64,000 nucleotides of DNA from Enterococcus lactis (GCF_015751045.1 NZ_BNJW01000002.1:62001-126000); one strand, 5' to 3'. Counted from the first letter of the stretch, positions 35,837-46,213 are shown. Numbers and translations: made by a program. Notes: generated from the sequence alone by a model not told the origin.

Positions 35837-36670
35837 CTATTCTTTGATCCCACCTGCAGTCACGCCACCTATAATGTACTTCGATAAAAACAGATAAATC
35901 AGCAGAAGCGGTGCGATACTGAGAGAAATCCCTAGATACATACTGCCGAATTCTGTACGATAGACATCGGTTTTTAACAGCTGGATCAACATCGGCAAGG
36001 TAAATTTGTCAGTATCGTTGATCAAGATCAGCGGCATCAAAAAATTGTTCCAAGTAGTCACGAATGAAAATATAGCCATCGTCGCTAATCCCGGTTTCAT
36101 CAAAGGAAGCATCACTTTATGGAAAATCTTCAGCTCTCCTGCACCATCTAAACGCGCTGAATCTGCCAAATCGGAATGATAAACAGTCTCCAGATATTGT
36201 TTCAAAAAGAAGACAGTCGTAGGCGATGCAATCGCTGGAAAGATCAATGGAATATAGCTATTCAGCAAATCCAACCGATTCATAAATTGATAAAAACCAA
36301 TCATGCTGATCTGCTGAGGAATCATGATCAAACCAAGAATAACGGCAAAAGCAAGTCTTTTTCCTTTGAAGCGATAAGCAATCAATCCATACGCAGTTAA
36401 GGCAGAGAAATAGACATTCAATAACGTAGCACCAGCTGAGATCACCAAACTATTTTGGAATCCGTTGAACACATCGAATCCTTTATTCCTCAAAACATGC
36501 CAATTCGCTGCTAACTGTGTTCCCGGAAGTAAGGATAGCCCTTGTTGTATTTGCTCTGCTGAACGTGTGGAATTCACCAGAACGACCCAAAAGGGAAAAA
36601 TACTCAAAAACGTAAGTAACAACATGAATCCATAAATCAGCAGACGTTGCAACCGATAGTGTTTATCCAT
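35837..36670 (-). CDS. ABC sugar transporter permease, MalG type
   Basis: 277 residues with six membrane segments. The EAA loop reads LADSARLDGAGELKIFHKVM-LPLMKPG, the binding site for the ATPase. The C-terminus GGVTAGGIKE is usual in this family. It partners the MalF-type permease and the lipoprotein to import xylosides or xylo-oligosaccharides, inferred from the GH43 and xylB neighbours. No ATPase is encoded, so a shared MsmK-type ATPase is probably used. It overlaps the upstream gene by 8 nt. Confidence 0.9.
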   Translation of the reverse strand: MDKHYRLQRLLIYGFMLLLTFLSIFPFWVVLVNSTRSAEQIQQGLSLLPGTQLAANWHVLRNKGFDVFNGFQNSLVISAGATLLNVYFSALTAYGLIAYRFKGKRLAFAVILGLIMIPQQISMIGFYQFMNRLDLLNSYIPLIFPAIASPTTVFFLKQYLETVYHSDLADSARLDGAGELKIFHKVMLPLMKPGLATMAIFSFVTTWNNFLMPLILINDTDKFTLPMLIQLLKTDVYRTEFGSMYLGISLSIAPLLLIYLFLSKYIIGGVTAGGIKE

Positions 36671-37577
36671 TTCTTCCCCTCACTTTGCTCTTTTCTTGGA
36701 AAAACCGGAAAAGCAATGTACTCAAAAGAATCGACATCCCTAACAAAATGACTGAAGCTGTCGCAGCAATCTGAAAATTCCGACTACCAGTAAATGCTTG
36801 TTTGTAGATGAACATCGTGATCGTGTTGACACTATTGTCAGGATTTCCGTTAGTCAATAAAAACGGGATATCGAACATCTGCAGACCCCCGATCAATGAC
36901 GTCACTAAAGTATACAGCATGATAGGTTTCAATAACGGCAACGTGATCTTTCGAAAAATCTGAGCATCACTTGCGCCATCAACCATGGCAGATTCGAAAA
37001 GTGACTGATCGATACTTAATATCCCTGAAACAAGTACAATCGTTGTCTGCCCATACCACATCCAAAACTGAATAAAAGAGACAATCAAGCGTGTACTTGC
37101 CACACTTCGGAAAAAATCAAACGGTCGCTCCAACACGCCTAAATGAGTCAGGACCAAATTCATCGGCCCCATCGGAAAGCTGAACAATGCAAAAAATAGA
37201 ACGGCTACAGACGCTGCTGTAATAATGTTTGGCAAATAGAAAATGATTTTAAAGAAACCTGTCCCCTTCAACTTCAATTTGAGATTTGTAAACCAAGCAG
37301 CCAAAAGGAGCGCCAACGTAATCTGAGGGACAAAATTCACACCCCAAAGAATCAACGTGTTTCTGATTGATTGAAGGAACAATGTATTGTTCAAAAGATT
37401 GACATAGTTTTCGAAACCGACGATCGAGGCTTCTGTATTCCATCCTTTCAAATCTGTGAAGCTTAAAAAAATAGTATAGAAGATTGGATAAAGCTGAAAT
37501 ACTAGAAATGCTAAGAAAAATGGGGCAATGAATAATAAACCATAACGATTGTAGCGCTCAAATCTAGCTTTTTTCAC
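36663..37577 (-). CDS. ABC sugar transporter permease, MalF type
   Basis: 304 residues, six membrane segments. N-terminal RYGLLFIAPFFLAFLVFQLY is typical. The EAA loop is FESAMVDGASDAQIFRKITL-PLLKP. It is the second inner-membrane subunit of the CUT1 importer encoded here, located 40 nt after the solute-binding protein and overlapping the MalG-type gene. The AAAGGAG site lies close to the start codon. Confidence 0.9.
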   Translation of the reverse strand: MKKARFERYNRYGLLFIAPFFLAFLVFQLYPIFYTIFLSFTDLKGWNTEASIVGFENYVNLLNNTLFLQSIRNTLILWGVNFVPQITLALLLAAWFTNLKLKLKGTGFFKIIFYLPNIITAASVAVLFFALFSFPMGPMNLVLTHLGVLERPFDFFRSVASTRLIVSFIQFWMWYGQTTIVLVSGILSIDQSLFESAMVDGASDAQIFRKITLPLLKPIMLYTLVTSLIGGLQMFDIPFLLTNGNPDNSVNTITMFIYKQAFTGSRNFQIAATASVILLGMSILLSTLLFRFFQEKSKVRGRNG

Positions 37578-37617
37578 TCGAATCTCCTTTCTTGTACCTT
37601 TTAGACAACTGTCCCAG

Positions 37618-38916
37618 CTAATCGATTTCTAAATCAGGATAAGCATTCGCTACGGCATCTTTGAAATTTTGGATAGCCGATTCTTTGTCCGTCTCTCCTT
37701 TAGAATAAGGTGTCAAGCAATGGTCGATAAACAACGTTTCGATTGTTTGATCATATTCAGTCAGAATTTTTGCATTGATTGATTGGACTATTTCAGAAAA
37801 TTCATCATAATGGTTTTGCCCGCCCAGAAAGTCTTCCTGGTAAGACGATTTGATTGCTTCTACTACCCGTTCATTCGATACAAAGTCTCCCGTATCTTTT
37901 GCCCATTGTTCCAAAAATTCTGGGTCAGTAGTTAGATATTGGATCAGCGCTGCCGCTTCTTCTTTCATTTCTGAGGTGTCCGTGGCACCGATCCATGTAC
38001 CACCCCAAAACCAAGAAGAAGGTCCTTGGATCATCCGCCAATCCCCTTCTGTTGTTCTAGAGCCGTCTGCCGAAGTAGCATTTTGTTTCAACCAATAATG
38101 TAATCCCCATGTAGGCAGACTATATCCAAAGTCTGTCTCGCCATTCATTCCAGCAAACCATGCTTCTGATTGACCTTCTGTATCTTTCGTCAAATCTTCT
38201 TCAACAAATCGCCGTGAAATATCCATTAATTCATGAAGTTTATCATCGATGATTAGCTTTTCATCTTCCACCCATCCTGATTCCCGCATACCAAAAAATG
38301 GTTTTGCTAAGTCTTGGACACTGGAGATCATCTGGACAGTCCCACCACTGTTTTCTTTGACTTCTTTTGCCACTTCGTAAAATTTCTCGTAATCAGCTAT
38401 TTGCTCTTGCATCTGGTCTGCATCTGTAATCCCTAAAAGTGATTCTGCTAGAGAAGCACGACAATAAAATCCGCCAGGCGCTGCTTGCCAAGCTAAAGCA
38501 TGTAAAGTCCCTTCTCTGCTAGTTCCGACATCCTTGACATATAAGTAGGTATCACTTGCCGCTTCTTCCAGACCGTATTCTCCTAGATCAGCCATCAATC
38601 CCGATTCGACATATTTCTTTACGAACGCAGATTCTAAGGCAATGACATCAGGCGTATTTCTTGTTCCTAACACTGGATCTAATTTAGTCTCAAATTGATC
38701 AGAAGGGATCTCTACGATCTTTATCTCGTAATCCAAAGATTCATGAGCTGGCAAATAATATTCATTGATCATCGTCGAAAGTTCGTCTGTGAACGTCCAC
38801 ACAGTCAATTCTAAATTGTCTTCTGAAGAACGTTCAGAGCTCGTTCCGCAAGCAGTTAGTACGCCTATCAGACTGACTCCTAATAAAGTGACACTCAGCT
38901 TCTTCCATTGTTTCAT
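37618..38916 (-). CDS. ABC transporter sugar-binding lipoprotein
   Basis: 432 residues. A lipoprotein signal peptide with lipobox LTAC (Cys at about 23, GVLTACGTSSERSS) is followed by a CUT1 family solute-binding domain (LTVWTFTDELSTMINEYYLP at the N-terminus, then aromatic-rich SSWFWGGTWIGAT and WGLHYWLKQN, likely sugar contacts). It should capture xylosides outside the membrane. It overlaps the GH43 stop by 4 nt (ATGA). Confidence 0.92.
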   Translation of the reverse strand: MKQWKKLSVTLLGVSLIGVLTACGTSSERSSEDNLELTVWTFTDELSTMINEYYLPAHESLDYEIKIVEIPSDQFETKLDPVLGTRNTPDVIALESAFVKKYVESGLMADLGEYGLEEAASDTYLYVKDVGTSREGTLHALAWQAAPGGFYCRASLAESLLGITDADQMQEQIADYEKFYEVAKEVKENSGGTVQMISSVQDLAKPFFGMRESGWVEDEKLIIDDKLHELMDISRRFVEEDLTKDTEGQSEAWFAGMNGETDFGYSLPTWGLHYWLKQNATSADGSRTTEGDWRMIQGPSSWFWGGTWIGATDTSEMKEEAAALIQYLTTDPEFLEQWAKDTGDFVSNERVVEAIKSSYQEDFLGGQNHYDEFSEIVQSINAKILTEYDQTIETLFIDHCLTPYSKGETDKESAIQNFKDAVANAYPDLEID

Positions 38917-40523
38917 GGCTTCCCTCCTTTTTCTTCATACGAAAAGAAATCAAAATCTGCAGCCAGCCTTGTGCCGGAAGTATCGATGGCAAACATACCG
39001 ACAAATGCTCCCGTGAAAAATCCTTCTTGGGTTTCAGCAGTATAATCATCGGAAAGTTTTAAGCTATCAAAAGTATAACCAACGTCTATCCATACTTTCC
39101 CGTCGAATGAATAAGAATAACGATATGTCTCATAAGAAACAATAGTTTTTAAATATACAGCGCTTACATTATCAGGTGTGGGGATGATTCCGACTGGTTC
39201 ACATAATTGTCCATTGACACAATCTAAAAGAGCGATGACCCTTCCCTTCTCTTCATCATGTGTGAGATGGATGCTTGACCAGTTCTTAGTATTGTAATAA
39301 TTCGTCATTCCTGCTAGTTGCATAAAATTCTCAGGTGAACATTCTACTTTCGTCACGGCTTCAAATGAAAAATGCTGCCATCGTCTAGCAACTAAAGATT
39401 TGGTGAACAGCGAATGGAATGATTCTCGACCAAACAGTCTCAAATAACCTTTCCGCTCAGTCAAACTACCGATTTCTTCAGTAAAGGGAATCCTTAATGT
39501 TTGAAAATGCAGAGGGAGCTGTTCTTGATCGAATGATTCTTTGATAGGTGTTTTTTCCCACATCTGTTCTGGTATGGACGGGCTTTCCACTCTATTTTTT
39601 GGAAAATTCTCTCCAGTTATATACGGCCATCCCCCTTTCCACTCTATTTTCTGGATCGCAGTTTCCCTTCCTAAGGGGCAATACCCTCTGTTTTCTAAAA
39701 GCGGTGTTTCTTTGTATTTTAGTGGTCTAGCTGTCAAATGGACAAAATACCATTCATCTGTATGTGTCTGAACGAACGACCCATGACCTGCTTTTTGCAA
39801 AGGCAGTTCGGGATATGACCAAGAAGTAATCAACGGATTCTCTGGATGGATTTCGTACGGACCCTCGATTTTCTTTGATCGGGCAATGGTTGCCGCATGT
39901 TCATACTTCGTGCCACCTTCTGCAGTCAGCAAATAGTAATAGCCGTTGATTTTATAAAGATGAGGTGCTTCTGTCAATTTTCGATTCGTCCCTTTAAAGA
40001 TGATCTTTGATGGACCAATCAATTTTCTTTCTTCTGGTGAATATTCTTGAAGGGCGATTCCATAGAAAGAATGACGAGTAGGACGATAATCCCAAACCAT
40101 ATTGACCAAGTACTTTTTCCCATCTTCCTCATGGAACAAGGAAGGATCGAATCCTGAGCTATTCAAATAGATTGGATCTGTCCATTTTCCGTCGATGGTA
40201 TCACATGTAATCAAATAATTGTTCACGTCTTTCCAACTACCACTCAATTCTTTGACATCGGAATAGATCAGCCAGAATTTCCCATCGTGATAACTCAAAG
40301 CAGGAGCCCAGACACCTCCAGAATCCGGGTTCCCTAACATATTCAGCTGACTTGTTCGGTTGACAGGCGTACTTACCAAGTGCCAATGTTTTAAATCCTT
40401 TGAATGATAGATCATGACACCTGGGAACCATTCAAAAGTAGAAACAGCGATATAATAATCTTTCCCAACACGACAAACACTAGGATCTGGATGGAATCCA
40501 GTTAAAATCGGGTTATTTATCAT
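38913..40523 (-). CDS. xynB: GH43 beta-xylosidase
   Basis: 536 residues. The five-bladed propeller starts NPILTGFHPDPSVCRVGKDY (catalytic base Asp in HPDPS) and includes GVWAPALSYHDGKFWLIYSD, DPSLFHEEDGKKYLV and EAPHLYKINGYYYLLTAEGG (acid Glu). A C-terminal beta-sandwich (about 330-536) matches GH43 subfamily 11 xylosidases. No signal peptide, so it acts on imported xylo-oligosaccharides. AGAAAGGAA precedes the ATG only 13 nt after the essC-xylA fusion stop; no promoter fits between. Confidence 0.93.
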   Translation of the reverse strand: MINNPILTGFHPDPSVCRVGKDYYIAVSTFEWFPGVMIYHSKDLKHWHLVSTPVNRTSQLNMLGNPDSGGVWAPALSYHDGKFWLIYSDVKELSGSWKDVNNYLITCDTIDGKWTDPIYLNSSGFDPSLFHEEDGKKYLVNMVWDYRPTRHSFYGIALQEYSPEERKLIGPSKIIFKGTNRKLTEAPHLYKINGYYYLLTAEGGTKYEHAATIARSKKIEGPYEIHPENPLITSWSYPELPLQKAGHGSFVQTHTDEWYFVHLTARPLKYKETPLLENRGYCPLGRETAIQKIEWKGGWPYITGENFPKNRVESPSIPEQMWEKTPIKESFDQEQLPLHFQTLRIPFTEEIGSLTERKGYLRLFGRESFHSLFTKSLVARRWQHFSFEAVTKVECSPENFMQLAGMTNYYNTKNWSSIHLTHDEEKGRVIALLDCVNGQLCEPVGIIPTPDNVSAVYLKTIVSYETYRYSYSFDGKVWIDVGYTFDSLKLSDDYTAETQEGFFTGAFVGMFAIDTSGTRLAADFDFFSYEEKGGKP

Positions 40524-40536
40524 AAAGAATTCCTTT

Positions 40537-40761
40537 CTATACTAGGTAATCGTTCAAACGCGACTTGATCCATTCTAAGTGACTTGACTCATTCTTTATT
40601 TGGTCATGTACTAAAGCATACTCTGTCAGTGATTCAAGATCTTCCTGATCCATGACGATCCGTTCTCCCACACCTGATTTATAGCTTGCATAACGTTTTT
40701 CTTTGATTGTTTCGAAAAACTCCTCTTCTATCAATCGTGCGGCAGCTTTCAACCCACGTGC
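40537..40761 (-). pseudogene. xylA: xylA 3' remnant (xylose isomerase C-terminus), fused to essC
   Basis: The last 74 codons of the essC frame read ARGLKAAARLIEEEFFETIK, then EKRYASYKSGVGERIV, and end IKSRLNDYLV. These match the XylA C-terminus as I remember it (ARGLK, RYASY-SGIG, and a final Leu/Ile-x-NQYL). They do not match the third ATPase domain of EssC. Position directly upstream of xynB and xylB is where xylA belongs. About five sixths of xylA is gone. Confidence 0.85.
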
Positions 40762-43700
40762 AACTTGGCCACGCCCATTAATTGCTTGAGGAACAAGGCT
40801 TGCACGACCTACTAAGCTGGTGATTTCCGTTTCATCATTCAAATATAGAGCTATTTTGGTAGAAATATTACTCAGCATATTCATACGAAGGCTACCTACT
40901 CGATTAGCAGTAAAAATAAGATAGCATCCTAAACTCGCACCATCACGAAGTAGCTGCAGGAGTAGTCCATCGATTTTTTCCTTACGCGTATCATCCGTGC
41001 TTAGACCATCATAACTATCAAGAACTGTAACAACGATTGGTAATGTTATTTGCCTTTTCGTTTCATATTGTTCAAGATTTGCTACGCCGCATTCTTTGAA
41101 TAACTGTTTTCTTTCTGTTAATACAAGAGAAATCCTATCCAACATTTTTTGCAGCTTTTCGTCTTCCTCCAAAGTGACAATGTCTGCTGTGTGAGGCAAA
41201 TTTTTTAATGGCAATAGACCATTATTCCCAAAGTCCAATAAATGAAAGTGAATCTGTTCCGGCGTGTTCTGACGTGAAAGATTCATCGTAATCGTTTGCA
41301 ATATTGTTGATTTTCCGTACCCCGGACTTGCAAATATAGCAGTGTGGCTAGCTTTTACCAAATCATAATTATAGATCTCTTGTGTTTGTTTGGACGGTAT
41401 GTCTACTACTCCAAGCGGGATATCCATTTTTCTTTCTTTCGTTTCTTTCACAGACGGCGTCACGATCTGGTCTTCCAGATTGGGTAACCAAGGCTTCTCG
41501 GGGAGGATATAATCCGACTGTTGAAAAATTTGATCGATCTTGTCAATCACTGCCTCTAGTTGCGTTGGTAATTCGCTAGTATCTTTTCCTTGAATCACTT
41601 CCTCACCAGGATCATAGAGCACCTCTGATTGCCCTAAATCATTGATCATAAAAATCCGTTCGTCCACATTCTCTTCGATTATTTTGTCTGGATCATATGA
41701 AACACCGGCATAACCGCTTTGGAATAATTCATATACTTCATTTTCGCCAACTTTAAGATAACCACGACCAGGATTTATGATTTGAGCAGCATCTGGGGTT
41801 TTTAGTAATTCATTCGAATCTTGGACACTAGCCATTTTAAGTGCGATTTTACTTGTACTATTTGCTTCAATCTGGTCATTTACCACACCAGATGGCTTTT
41901 GTGTGGCTAGAATCAAATGGACTCCTAGCGATCGGCCGATTCGTGCTACTGAGGTCAATTCTTCTAAGAATTCAGGAACATTTGCTTTTAATTCAGCAAA
42001 TTCATCTGAAACTAAAATCAAATGTGGTAATGGTTTACTAGGATAAGTGATAGCTGGATTAGGGTTTAGACGTTGTTTATATAAACTCATGTATCCATTG
42101 ATATTGTTTACTCCATATTTAGCAAACTCTCTTTGTCTTTTGTTCAGTTCTGCTTTGATACTTGCCAATGCACGAGCCGTCCCTGCACCATCTAGATTAG
42201 TAATTGCCCCCATGAAATGAGGTAATTTTTCTAATGTATTTGCAATTCCTCCACCTTTCCAGTCAATAATCAGCATTCCGATATCCTCTGGAGAAAAATT
42301 AATCGCCAAACCTAGCAAATAGGTGGTCAAAAACTCCGATTTTCCTCTCCAGCCAATCAAAGAACGAATTGATTTGTTTGGTTCAGCTTTCAACCAGCGA
42401 GTCCGAATAGAAAGTTCTTCTATTTTTTTCACTTCGTATTGATCTAATAAACTAAGACTTTCCGGCACCGCATTCTTCTCCACTTCCACGTGCTGCAGGT
42501 TCGCTAAACGCTGGATGGCTTGCTCCAGTGGATAGCTAGTTGGCAGATGGTTTGGCAAGAAGGTCTGATTGATGTATTCGCTGTTTTGATTGATCAGGGT
42601 AGCAGATTCACTACTTTGATATTCGATGAGCGTTGTCGTTGTCTCCGGCAGCATGTTCAAAGCTTCTTTTCCCCAAATGACTGTCACACCGTAAAGACTC
42701 ATGTCTTCAGCCAGAAATTCATTCAATCCATGACCTGAAAGCCAGCTTTCATCAAGGATCGAAAAAATGTAATGCGGCTGAAAAACAACTGTTTCATTTC
42801 CGGCTTCTTTGACTTGCTGGCGTCGCTTTGTCAGCATTTGATAAAAGGAATTCAGGACCATGTCCCGTGACTGTGCGTGATGGACGATTCCCCGAAGATT
42901 CAAATGTCGGATCTTCGTATGGGGCAGCCAGCGCCAGGCACTCCACTCCTTTTGATAATCCGCTTCCGGAACCAATGTGATGAATTCGACATCTCGGTAC
43001 GAATGAAGAACCGATAATTGGAAAAGGATGGTTTGGACGGCGGTTCGCAGTACAGCAGATGGTCCTGCTAATCCTAGCGTCTGATCCTTTAGCGGAACGA
43101 CGATTGGCGCTTCGTCCAACTGTTTATAAGGCCAGACGAGCTGTTCTTCTGCTTCTTTGCTCAAATCATCTTCTTCTGCTGGCTGGTAGTTCGTCTTGAA
43201 ACTGGAGATGATTTCTCCTGTGCCCACTCGAATATTCAAAAAATCTTCATTGCGGCTCATACGCTCATAGATCCGCGCATGATATTCTTTAGCCATCACA
43301 GCCAAATCATCTATAGAAGGATTCATATACGCTAACGCTTCTTTTTGTTTTTGTTGCAGCTTGTTCAGTTCTGATTTTTTTTGAAGCATATACTGGCGGT
43401 AGGTGGTTTCCCGTTCCTCGTTTGTTCGTTTCGTTTCTTTTTTATTGGTCAGATAACTGGAAACTGAAAAACCAGCTGTCAATAGACTCGCACCACCCAT
43501 GCTCAGCATCATGATCGGGTTTCCTCCGCTAAGAAAACTTGTGGCACCGCTTAAAACGACCATACCAAGTGGTGGTACGATTGTTTTCAATAAGTCATTC
43601 CTGCCTTCTGTTTCTTTTGGTTTCGGTGCAAGGATCTCGATTTCATTCGCTGGTTCTTTCAAATGGATACGCGGGCTTCTTCTAAAAAATGGGAAATCAT

Positions 43701-44277
43701 CCGGATATTCGGGAAGAAACGTTTCTTCTACCAGTTTCCATGGATCCAGCTGATAGTTTGTGCCCAGACTGGTGAAACGCAGCTGCTTTTCCCGGACTTC
43801 GATCACTAAACGATCGACCATCAACCGATCTCCTACGCCAAACGAAAATGTACCTTCTTGTATAAGCTGATCGTTGTAGTAAACACGTTCCTTACTCGGA
43901 TAGATCTTCAGCTGATATTCTTTGGTTTTAGGATCGATAGGAATTGAGATCAATGCATCTGTTTCTAAAAAAACTGCCGATTTTTTCGCTCCGGAGATCA
44001 GAAAATCTTTTTTGGGTTTATTCGTAAAAACAGTTTCCAGCTCTTCATGTCTTAAAATCAGCAAGTGTTCATCTGACTTGATTGGTTTTCCGTCACACAA
44101 TAACTTCTGGTCTTCATAAGTGAAGCTTTGACCGTTAAGCACGACTTGACGCTGTTTCTCGGTGAGTTGTTCATGGACGAACGTTTCACCAAAATAAAAA
44201 ATATCAAAGAGGATCTTTACAGATGTCCGGATTTGATCACTTAATGGGACGAACCGATCAGTTGGCTTCATTTCCAT
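40537..44277 (-). pseudogene. essC: Type VII secretion ATPase EssC, damaged and fused to XylA
   Basis: 1246 codons without a stop. Residues 1-190 are FHA-like, about 235-275 are hydrophobic (two TM), then FtsK-type ATPases follow. D1 (about 625-830) keeps Walker B (LILVSDEFAEL) and TQKPSGVV, but its Walker A is missing: SLIGWRGK runs straight into SEFLTTY (junction 42339-42344). D2 (about 960-1170) keeps SPGYGKSTILQ. D3 is absent; after GRGQV (40762) the frame is XylA. Intact EssC is about 1,480 residues in S. aureus. GGAGGAGA precedes the ATG; it overlaps essB by 20 nt. The protein, if made, should be inactive in secretion. Confidence 0.88.
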
Positions 44278-45427
44278 CTTCTCCTCCTAACAACTTCATG
44301 TATTTATTGATCTCTTCTTCATACTTTGTGAGCAATTCTTGTTTTTTCTCACCTTTCATCTTGTTGTTGGTCTTTGTTGCATCGTATAACTTGGTATAAG
44401 CGTGTAAGATATATTGATTGTCACCAAGATTCTTAGCGACATCCAGTGCCTTATCGAAGTTCCCTTTTCCAGCATAGATCCAGTAAAGCAATGTGTTGTC
44501 GCTCGATTTAAGGGACAAGTTATTTAAAATAGCTGCCTTTTGTTCATTGGACAAATTGTCCAGTTGTACGGCACTGACTGCGGCAACATATTTAGCACCA
44601 GTGGGCAGTTTTTCAGGTTCGTCTTCTTTCAACGTATTCAAAACACCAGCGTAATCATTGGCGATATATTGTGTCTCAGCGGAACTGATACGCTCTTGTG
44701 CCGGGAGTTTATCCAGAGCATAGATCCCTGTCGCAACAGCAAATCCGATTGTCGATACCCCCAATACCAAGCTGCTCCACTTAAAAATCTGATGATTTCT
44801 TTTACTGACCACTTGTGTTTCTTTGGCTCGTTTTTGCTTTTGCTTCAGAATCTCCGTTGCTAGCAACTGATCGATGATTTCGATCGTATCTGCTTCGTTT
44901 ATTTTTTTTGTAAAGGCATCTTTCAGCGTACCGCTGCCTTCGATCAGCAGTTCATAGTTTAATCTAGGATGCAAGATATAAAGGACCAATGCCCGATATT
45001 GCTTGATAAAATCATCTTCTTCATTGATATAAGGGACGATCGTTTCCATAAATCCTCGGTGCCCGATAACTAGTTCTTCTCCACGAACGAATAGATTAGC
45101 AGGATGGAGGAAAGGCTGAGCTGGACGGTGTAGAAAATCCGTTAAGAAATGGATTTTTTGTGCCAGCAGCAAACGTTGGAAGAGCTCTTCCTTTTTGACG
45201 ACTTGCTCAAGCGGCAAGGTAGCCGATTCTTTTTTATAGCGAATAACCAGCTTTTCTTCTGTTGCTTCTATAATCTCTCCTGACAGCATTCGGATACCAG
45301 GTGCTAAAAAGTGCTGATACTGTGTCAGTTTGTCCAGCCTATACTGATTGGCCTGCAGAGTCACCTCTACAGCGTTAGTTTCATTCATAAATCCAATGGT
45401 TTGGTCGATGTTCTGTATTTCTCTCAC
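44258..45427 (-). CDS. essB: Type VII secretion protein EssB
   Basis: 389 residues. A cytoplasmic pseudokinase-like N-terminal domain (about 1-200, KIHFLTDFLHRPAQPFLHPA, ANLFVRGEELVIGHRG) is followed by a basic stretch, one membrane helix (about 217-237) and an external helical domain (about 240-389) rich in TPR-like helices. In S. aureus, EssB is a core membrane subunit that binds EsaA and EssC. GTG start (GTGA overlap with the esaB stop) with GGGAGG upstream. It looks intact. Confidence 0.9.
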   Translation of the reverse strand: MREIQNIDQTIGFMNETNAVEVTLQANQYRLDKLTQYQHFLAPGIRMLSGEIIEATEEKLVIRYKKESATLPLEQVVKKEELFQRLLLAQKIHFLTDFLHRPAQPFLHPANLFVRGEELVIGHRGFMETIVPYINEEDDFIKQYRALVLYILHPRLNYELLIEGSGTLKDAFTKKINEADTIEIIDQLLATEILKQKQKRAKETQVVSKRNHQIFKWSSLVLGVSTIGFAVATGIYALDKLPAQERISSAETQYIANDYAGVLNTLKEDEPEKLPTGAKYVAAVSAVQLDNLSNEQKAAILNNLSLKSSDNTLLYWIYAGKGNFDKALDVAKNLGDNQYILHAYTKLYDATKTNNKMKGEKKQELLTKYEEEINKYMKLLGGEDGNEAN

Positions 45428-45702
45428 AGTGGGTTTTCCTCCCTGTTTTTTTGTCTTTCGATCACTTGTAACTGATCGCCATTGCCTAAAGAATAATCAG
45501 CTAAGATGGCCTCATTTCTCAAATGGATGGGTTTATTCAAAAGAGCCAATTCAAAATTTTCGGGAAGTCGGATATGAATGATTGGAAACGACTCTTGTAA
45601 AATTGTTTTCAGTCGTGCCACAGTGACTTGGCTTGGGACTTTCAGATCGATGATCCGATCAGCTGTATGCAGACTGATACTGATTGTTGTACCTTTTTCC
45701 AT
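45424..45702 (-). CDS. esaB: Ubiquitin-like type VII secretion protein EsaB (YukD family)
   Basis: About 92 residues with a beta-grasp ubiquitin-like pattern: TTISISLHTADRIIDLKVPS, VTVARLKTILQESFP and ILADYSLGNGDQLQVIE. It is cytoplasmic and a small regulatory or assembly factor of the Ess system. The start at 45702 overlaps the end of essA; a GTG at 45714 is too close to the GGAG. No lesion is seen. Confidence 0.87.
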   Translation of the reverse strand: MEKGTTISISLHTADRIIDLKVPSQVTVARLKTILQESFPIIHIRLPENFELALLNKPIHLRNEAILADYSLGNGDQLQVIERQKNREENPL

Positions 45703-45703
45703 G

Positions 45704-46213
45704 CTACACGCCACTCCTGCTCCTTTTATTTTTGTGATAAGCTAATTGTTTCCCTAAAAATAGACCGATTCCTATGCATAGGCTTCCGCCAAGAACATAG
45801 CCGCTAAAGGTAACCAGCTGATTTACTTTCCTTTGCTGCATGGTCGAAGAAGAAGTACTTTGGACTGAAGCAACAGTGTCTCCTTCTTTGAAGAGATAAG
45901 CCATTACTTTTTGGTCAAGAGCTTCTAGCTCAGTCGTTTCCTCAAAAAATACTTTTTCCTGTGCAGTTGAGACCAGTTCTTTTTGTTTTGCTTTCAATTG
46001 CTGATCTTTCGCTTCTTTCTCCGCCAAAAACAAGTCGTCGATGGCAAATGAGACCTCGTTTCCGCCTGCTTCCGTTTGCTGATCCTCATAGATTACCTGA
46101 TTGTTGATTGTAAGAGACCCTTGTTCAGCATGCACACGTGTTCCGTCGAAGCTAATAGGAAAAAGAACACTCAAAATACCGATGATCCAACAGATTTTTC
46201 TTTTTTTATTCAT
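45704..46213 (-). CDS. essA: Type VII secretion protein EssA
   Basis: 169 residues. An N-terminal signal or anchor segment (ICWIIGILSVLFPISFDGTR) is followed by an acidic, helical external region and a second membrane segment near 138-158 (TFSGYVLGGSLCIGIGLFLG) with a basic tail. Identity rests on size, two-anchor layout and the position between esaA and esaB, the canonical order. EssA is a membrane component of unknown detailed role. It overlaps the end of esaA by 4 nt. Confidence 0.83.
   Translation of the reverse strand: MNKKRKICWIIGILSVLFPISFDGTRVHAEQGSLTINNQVIYEDQQTEAGGNEVSFAIDDLFLAEKEAKDQQLKAKQKELVSTAQEKVFFEETTELEALDQKVMAYLFKEGDTVASVQSTSSSTMQQRKVNQLVTFSGYVLGGSLCIGIGLFLGKQLAYHKNKRSRSGV

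Noticed and set aside
40537-44277. A naturally short EssC variant
   Set aside because: The shortened C-terminus is not simply EssC ending early: it reads as XylA, and the first ATPase loses its P-loop while keeping Walker B. Both point to damage, not a family variant.
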